From positions 1 to 36,233 of the forward strand of contig CANQZJ010000019.1 of the NCBI GenBank assembly GCA_947628315.1: a DNA stretch of 36,233 nt, read 5' to 3'. How positions within the stretch are numbered: position 1 is the first letter of the stretch; the number at the start of each line of letters is the position of its first letter. Both the position numbers and the translations under genes were made by a program. A model generated the notes under the pieces. That model was not told where the DNA came from. It did no database searches and worked only from the letters and a program-made list of their open reading frames with translations. This document shows positions 33,337 through 36,233 of this stretch, piece after piece. This DNA is from an uncultured Oscillospiraceae bacterium (GTDB lineage Bacteria > Bacillota > Clostridia > Oscillospirales > Oscillospiraceae).

Positions 33337-34812
33337 TTGGAAAACAAACTGTATGAGGATATCGCCCAGCGCACCCAGGGCGACATCTATATCGGCGTGG
33401 TGGGGCCGGTTCGGACGGGCAAGTCCACCTTCATCAAGCGGTTCATGGAGACCATGGTGCTGCCCCGCATTGAGAACGGCTACGTTCGGGACAGGGCCAG
33501 GGACGAGCTGCCCCAGAGCGGCTCCGGCCGGGTGGTGATGACCGCCGAGCCGAAATTCGTCCCCGAGGACGCGGTGGAGATGGCCATGGAGGACGGCGGC
33601 GTGTTCTCCGTGCGGCTCATCGACTGCGTGGGGTATATGGTGCCGGGCGCCCTGGGTCAGATGGACGGCGATATGCCCCGGATGGTGCGGACGCCCTGGT
33701 TCGACCACGACATCCCCATGACCCAGGCGGCGGAGTACGGCACCCAGAAGGTCATCACCGACCACTCCACCATCGGCATCGTGGTGACCACCGACGGCTC
33801 CATCGCCGACATCCCCCGGGAGGACTACCTGGAGGCGGAGGAGCGGGTCATCAGCGAGCTGAAGGCCATCGGCAAGCCCTTCATGGTGCTGCTGAACTCC
33901 GCTGAGCCCTATGGCGAGCGGGCCCAGACCCTCCAGGCGGACATCGCCGAGCGGTATGACGTGACGTGTCTCGCCGTCAACTGCCTGACCCTGGACGAGG
34001 GGGCTGTGACGGACATCATCCGGGGTGTGCTCCACGAGTTCCCCATGAAGGAGATGGACGTGTTCCTGCCGCCCTGGGTGGACGTTCTCCCAATGGATCA
34101 CCCCATCAAAAGCGGGCTGTACGCCATGCTGCGCCAGGAGACGGCGAACCTGGAGCGGCTCCGGGACGCGGAGAAGTCGGTGCAGGCCATGGCCGACCAT
34201 GAGGAGATCGGCACGGCCGCTCTCACCAGGATGGACATGGGCAGCGGCGTGGTGACCGTCAACCTGGAACTGCCCCGCAGCCTGTTCTACGCCACCGTAT
34301 CCGAGCGGTGCGGCCTGGACATCCGGGACGACGGCGACCTGATCGACCAGCTCACCCAGATGGCCGCCATGAAGAAGAAATACCAGAAGGTGGAGGGCGC
34401 CCTGGCGCAGATGGAGGCCACCGGCTACGGCATCGTCATGCCCGACCCGGAGGAGATGACCCTGGAGGAGCCGGAGATCGTCAAACAGGGGGGGCGGTAC
34501 GGCGTCCGGCTCCGGGCCTCGGCGCCGTCCATCCACATGCTCCGGGCGGATATCAAGACGGAGGTGTCCCCCATCATGGGCACCGAAAAGCAGTCGGAGG
34601 AGATGGTGGACTACCTGCTCCGGCAGTTCGAGGGGGACACGGGGAAAATCTGGGATTCCAACATCTTTGGCCGCTCCTTCCACGAGCTGGTGGGAGAGGA
34701 TCTGAACGGCAAGCTGAAGCGGATGCCGGAGGACGCAAGGGAGAAGCTGCGGGAGACCCTCCAGCGCATCATCAACGAGGGCTCTGGCGGACTGATCTGC
34801 ATCATCCTTTGA
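33337..34812 (+). CDS. spoIVA: Stage IV sporulation protein A (spore coat ATPase)
   Basis: Cytoskeletal ATPase that polymerises on the forespore surface to form the coat basement layer. From the TTG the protein has 491 residues (492 in Bacillus) and its first residues, MENKLYEDIAQRT, align with Bacillus MEKVDIFKDIAERT. Walker A is GPVRTGKST (K29). Other conserved stretches are DELPQSGSG, MTAEPKFVPEDA, VRLIDCVGYMVPGA, HSTIGIVVTTDGSI, and the C-terminal IMGTEKQSEEMV and RIINEGSGGLI. The promoter and ribosome-binding site support the TTG start over the upstream ATG. Its 3' end overlaps the convergent oxidoreductase gene by 11 bases. Confidence 0.96.
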   Translation: MENKLYEDIAQRTQGDIYIGVVGPVRTGKSTFIKRFMETMVLPRIENGYVRDRARDELPQSGSGRVVMTAEPKFVPEDAVEMAMEDGGVFSVRLIDCVGYMVPGALGQMDGDMPRMVRTPWFDHDIPMTQAAEYGTQKVITDHSTIGIVVTTDGSIADIPREDYLEAEERVISELKAIGKPFMVLLNSAEPYGERAQTLQADIAERYDVTCLAVNCLTLDEGAVTDIIRGVLHEFPMKEMDVFLPPWVDVLPMDHPIKSGLYAMLRQETANLERLRDAEKSVQAMADHEEIGTAALTRMDMGSGVVTVNLELPRSLFYATVSERCGLDIRDDGDLIDQLTQMAAMKKKYQKVEGALAQMEATGYGIVMPDPEEMTLEEPEIVKQGGRYGVRLRASAPSIHMLRADIKTEVSPIMGTEKQSEEMVDYLLRQFEGDTGKIWDSNIFGRSFHELVGEDLNGKLKRMPEDAREKLRETLQRIINEGSGGLICIIL

Positions 34813-36232
34813 GGTTCGTCTGCGCCGGGCCGGAGATCAGCGTTCCGTCACAGTCGAACCGGGAGCCGTGGCATGGGCAGTCCCAACTCAGTTCATCCTG
34901 ATTCCACTCCACCTGGCAGCCCAGGTGGGGACAGCGCGGGTCTATTACATGGAGTGTGCCGTTCTGTTCTTTATAAACGCCCACCTTTTTACCGCCCAGA
35001 AATACGATCCCGCCGTGGCCAGGGGGCAGTTTGTCCGCGGTAGTGGAGGGGACTTGCAGGTACAACCTGGACAGTCCGGCGGCCGAATGCCCGGTCTCCT
35101 TTAGAACGCCGCCCATGGCGCTCGCCCCAAATCGCGCGGGGGAGAAGACGGAAGCGTAAGGATCACGCCGCCCGCGGATCATTTCGGTGATGATTTTAGC
35201 GGCCGCCATGGAGGAGGTCATCCCCCACTTGCCGAAACCGGTCGCCACATACCACCGGGGACGGGAGGGGGCGTACCGCCCGATATAGGGCGCGCCGTCG
35301 GCGGTCACGCAGTCCTGGGCCGACCAGTGGGCGACCTCACGACAGTTCGAAAATAATTCTGCGGCTTTACGGCGGAGGGCGTCATAGCGCCCTCCGCTCT
35401 CGTTTTCTCCGGCGCGGTGGCCTTCGCCGCCGAACAGCAGCAGGCCGTTCCAGGTGCGGAGGGAATACCCGTCCTTGCCGGCGCCCAGGAACATCCCGTC
35501 CGCCGGCGCGGCGTTTTGGAGCGCCAGCACATACGATCGCTGCTGATACATCCGGGTAAAATAAAGGCCGGGGAAGTTGATGAAGGGGTAATGGCAGGCA
35601 AACACCACATGCTCCGCCTGGACGGTGTGCCCACCGGCTTTCAGGATATTGTCCTCCACAACCTGCACCGGGGTATGCTCGTAAATGGTGAGGCCGTCAG
35701 CCAGCGCTTTGATGAATTTCAGCGGGTGGAACTGGGCCTGCCCGGTAAAACGCACCGCCCCGGCGCAGGGGAAGGGCAGAGAGGTATGGGTGATCAGTTC
35801 CGCGGGCAGATCCAGACGTTTTGCGGCCTCAACCTCTGCGGAGAGGCTGATCAGATCGTCCCCGTACAGGTAAGCGTCCCGCTCCTCAAAATCGCAGTCG
35901 ATATTCCGAGATTCAATCAGTTCTTTATAGGCGGTCACTGCCTCCTGATTGGCTCTCGCGTACTGTTCCGCACGGGGAATGCCAAAGGACTGGATCATTT
36001 TTTGATAGATCATCCCGTGCTGGGAGGTGATTTTGGCGGTGGTGTTCTGGGTCTGACCGCCCGCGATGCGGTTCGCCTCAAGGATCACCACCCGCTTTCC
36101 TGCGTTTTGCAGGGCGTCGGCGATCAGGACGCCCGCCATACCCGCGCCGATGACAACTGCCTCTGTTTTGATGTTCTCCTCCAGCCGTGGCCGGGGTGGA
36201 ATGTCGCAGCTCTGCCGCCAGATGGATTCCAT
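34802..36232 (-). CDS. FAD-dependent oxidoreductase with C-terminal Rieske 2Fe-2S domain
   Basis: A 476-residue flavoprotein of the DAO type. The FAD-binding motif VVIGAGMAGVLIADAL is at about 26-41, followed by VVILEANRIAGGQTQNTTAK, and a second FAD stretch WYVATGFGKWGMTSSMAA near 330-350. The last 90 residues form a Rieske domain with CPHLGC and CPCHGS, 15 residues apart, which should hold a 2Fe-2S cluster. The start ATG is one base from the window edge; MESIWRQSC fits the known N terminus, but an upstream extension and the promoter cannot be seen. It is the only minus-strand gene and converges on spoIVA. The substrate is unknown. Confidence 0.9.
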   Translation of the reverse strand: MESIWRQSCDIPPRPRLEENIKTEAVVIGAGMAGVLIADALQNAGKRVVILEANRIAGGQTQNTTAKITSQHGMIYQKMIQSFGIPRAEQYARANQEAVTAYKELIESRNIDCDFEERDAYLYGDDLISLSAEVEAAKRLDLPAELITHTSLPFPCAGAVRFTGQAQFHPLKFIKALADGLTIYEHTPVQVVEDNILKAGGHTVQAEHVVFACHYPFINFPGLYFTRMYQQRSYVLALQNAAPADGMFLGAGKDGYSLRTWNGLLLFGGEGHRAGENESGGRYDALRRKAAELFSNCREVAHWSAQDCVTADGAPYIGRYAPSRPRWYVATGFGKWGMTSSMAAAKIITEMIRGRRDPYASVFSPARFGASAMGGVLKETGHSAAGLSRLYLQVPSTTADKLPPGHGGIVFLGGKKVGVYKEQNGTLHVIDPRCPHLGCQVEWNQDELSWDCPCHGSRFDCDGTLISGPAQTNLKG

Positions 36233-36233
36233 A

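Overview
The window looks like a chromosomal segment of a GC-rich, endospore-forming member of the Clostridia, most likely Oscillospiraceae or relatives such as Flavonifractor, Oscillibacter or Lawsonibacter. Codon third positions are mostly G or C. Gene orders are typical of Bacillota (rbgA-rnhB, tig-clpP-clpX-lon-engB, ispD-ispF, cdaA-cdaR, and yloC-remA-gmk-rpoZ-priA-def-fmt-rsmB-rlmN-prpC-prkC-rsgA-spoVM). A SipL-type spore coat protein with SPOCS and LysM domains points to Clostridia rather than Bacilli. The genus is an inference. Thirty-seven of 38 genes lie on the plus strand. No phage, transposase, CRISPR, tRNA or rRNA was seen.

Layout. Positions 1-4244: end of rbgA, then rnhB, yraN, a membrane-dipeptidase homologue, thrC and a metallophosphoesterase, tightly packed. 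4257-11676: protein quality control (tig, clpP, clpX, lon), then the GTPase engB and a fumarylacetoacetate-hydrolase-family enzyme, with hairpins after clpP and clpX and a strong terminator at the end. 11784-13650: carD, terminator, ispD-ispF (non-mevalonate isoprenoid pathway), terminator. 13686-15088: a two-gene cassette of a DUF3343-like small protein and a class V aminotransferase. 15125-19398: cdaA-cdaR (cyclic di-AMP synthesis) followed by three little-known genes: a DUF5685-like protein with two DDxxD motifs, a J-domain protein with a Cys-rich tail, and a membrane protein. 19429-21516: yicC/yloC, remA, gmk, rpoZ. 21545-31475: priA, def, fmt, rsmB, rlmN, then the PP2C phosphatase / PASTA kinase pair and rsgA. 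31478-34812: a sporulation block of spoVM, sipL and spoIVA. 34802-36232, minus strand: a FAD oxidoreductase with a Rieske domain.

The most interesting part is the sporulation block. SpoVM (26 residues), SipL and SpoIVA together build the basement layer of the spore coat in Clostridia, and here they are contiguous. Each is preceded by a sigma-E-like promoter with the same internal spacing. The spoVM ribosome-binding site lies in the 3' arm of a 17-bp hairpin, and the candidate sigma-E promoter lies inside that hairpin. Read-through mRNA from prkC-rsgA would therefore hide the site, while sporulation transcripts would start past the 5' arm and leave it open. The sigma-E promoter of spoIVA also overlaps an upstream ATG, which shows that translation starts at a downstream TTG.

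Other points worth a second look are the DUF5685-like protein, whose motif layout resembles isoprenoid synthases; a histone-H1-like tail on trigger factor; RNase HII with Ala in its GRG motif; near-consensus promoters inside the dipeptidase and rlmN genes; and a perfect 15-bp palindrome over the cdaA -10 box.
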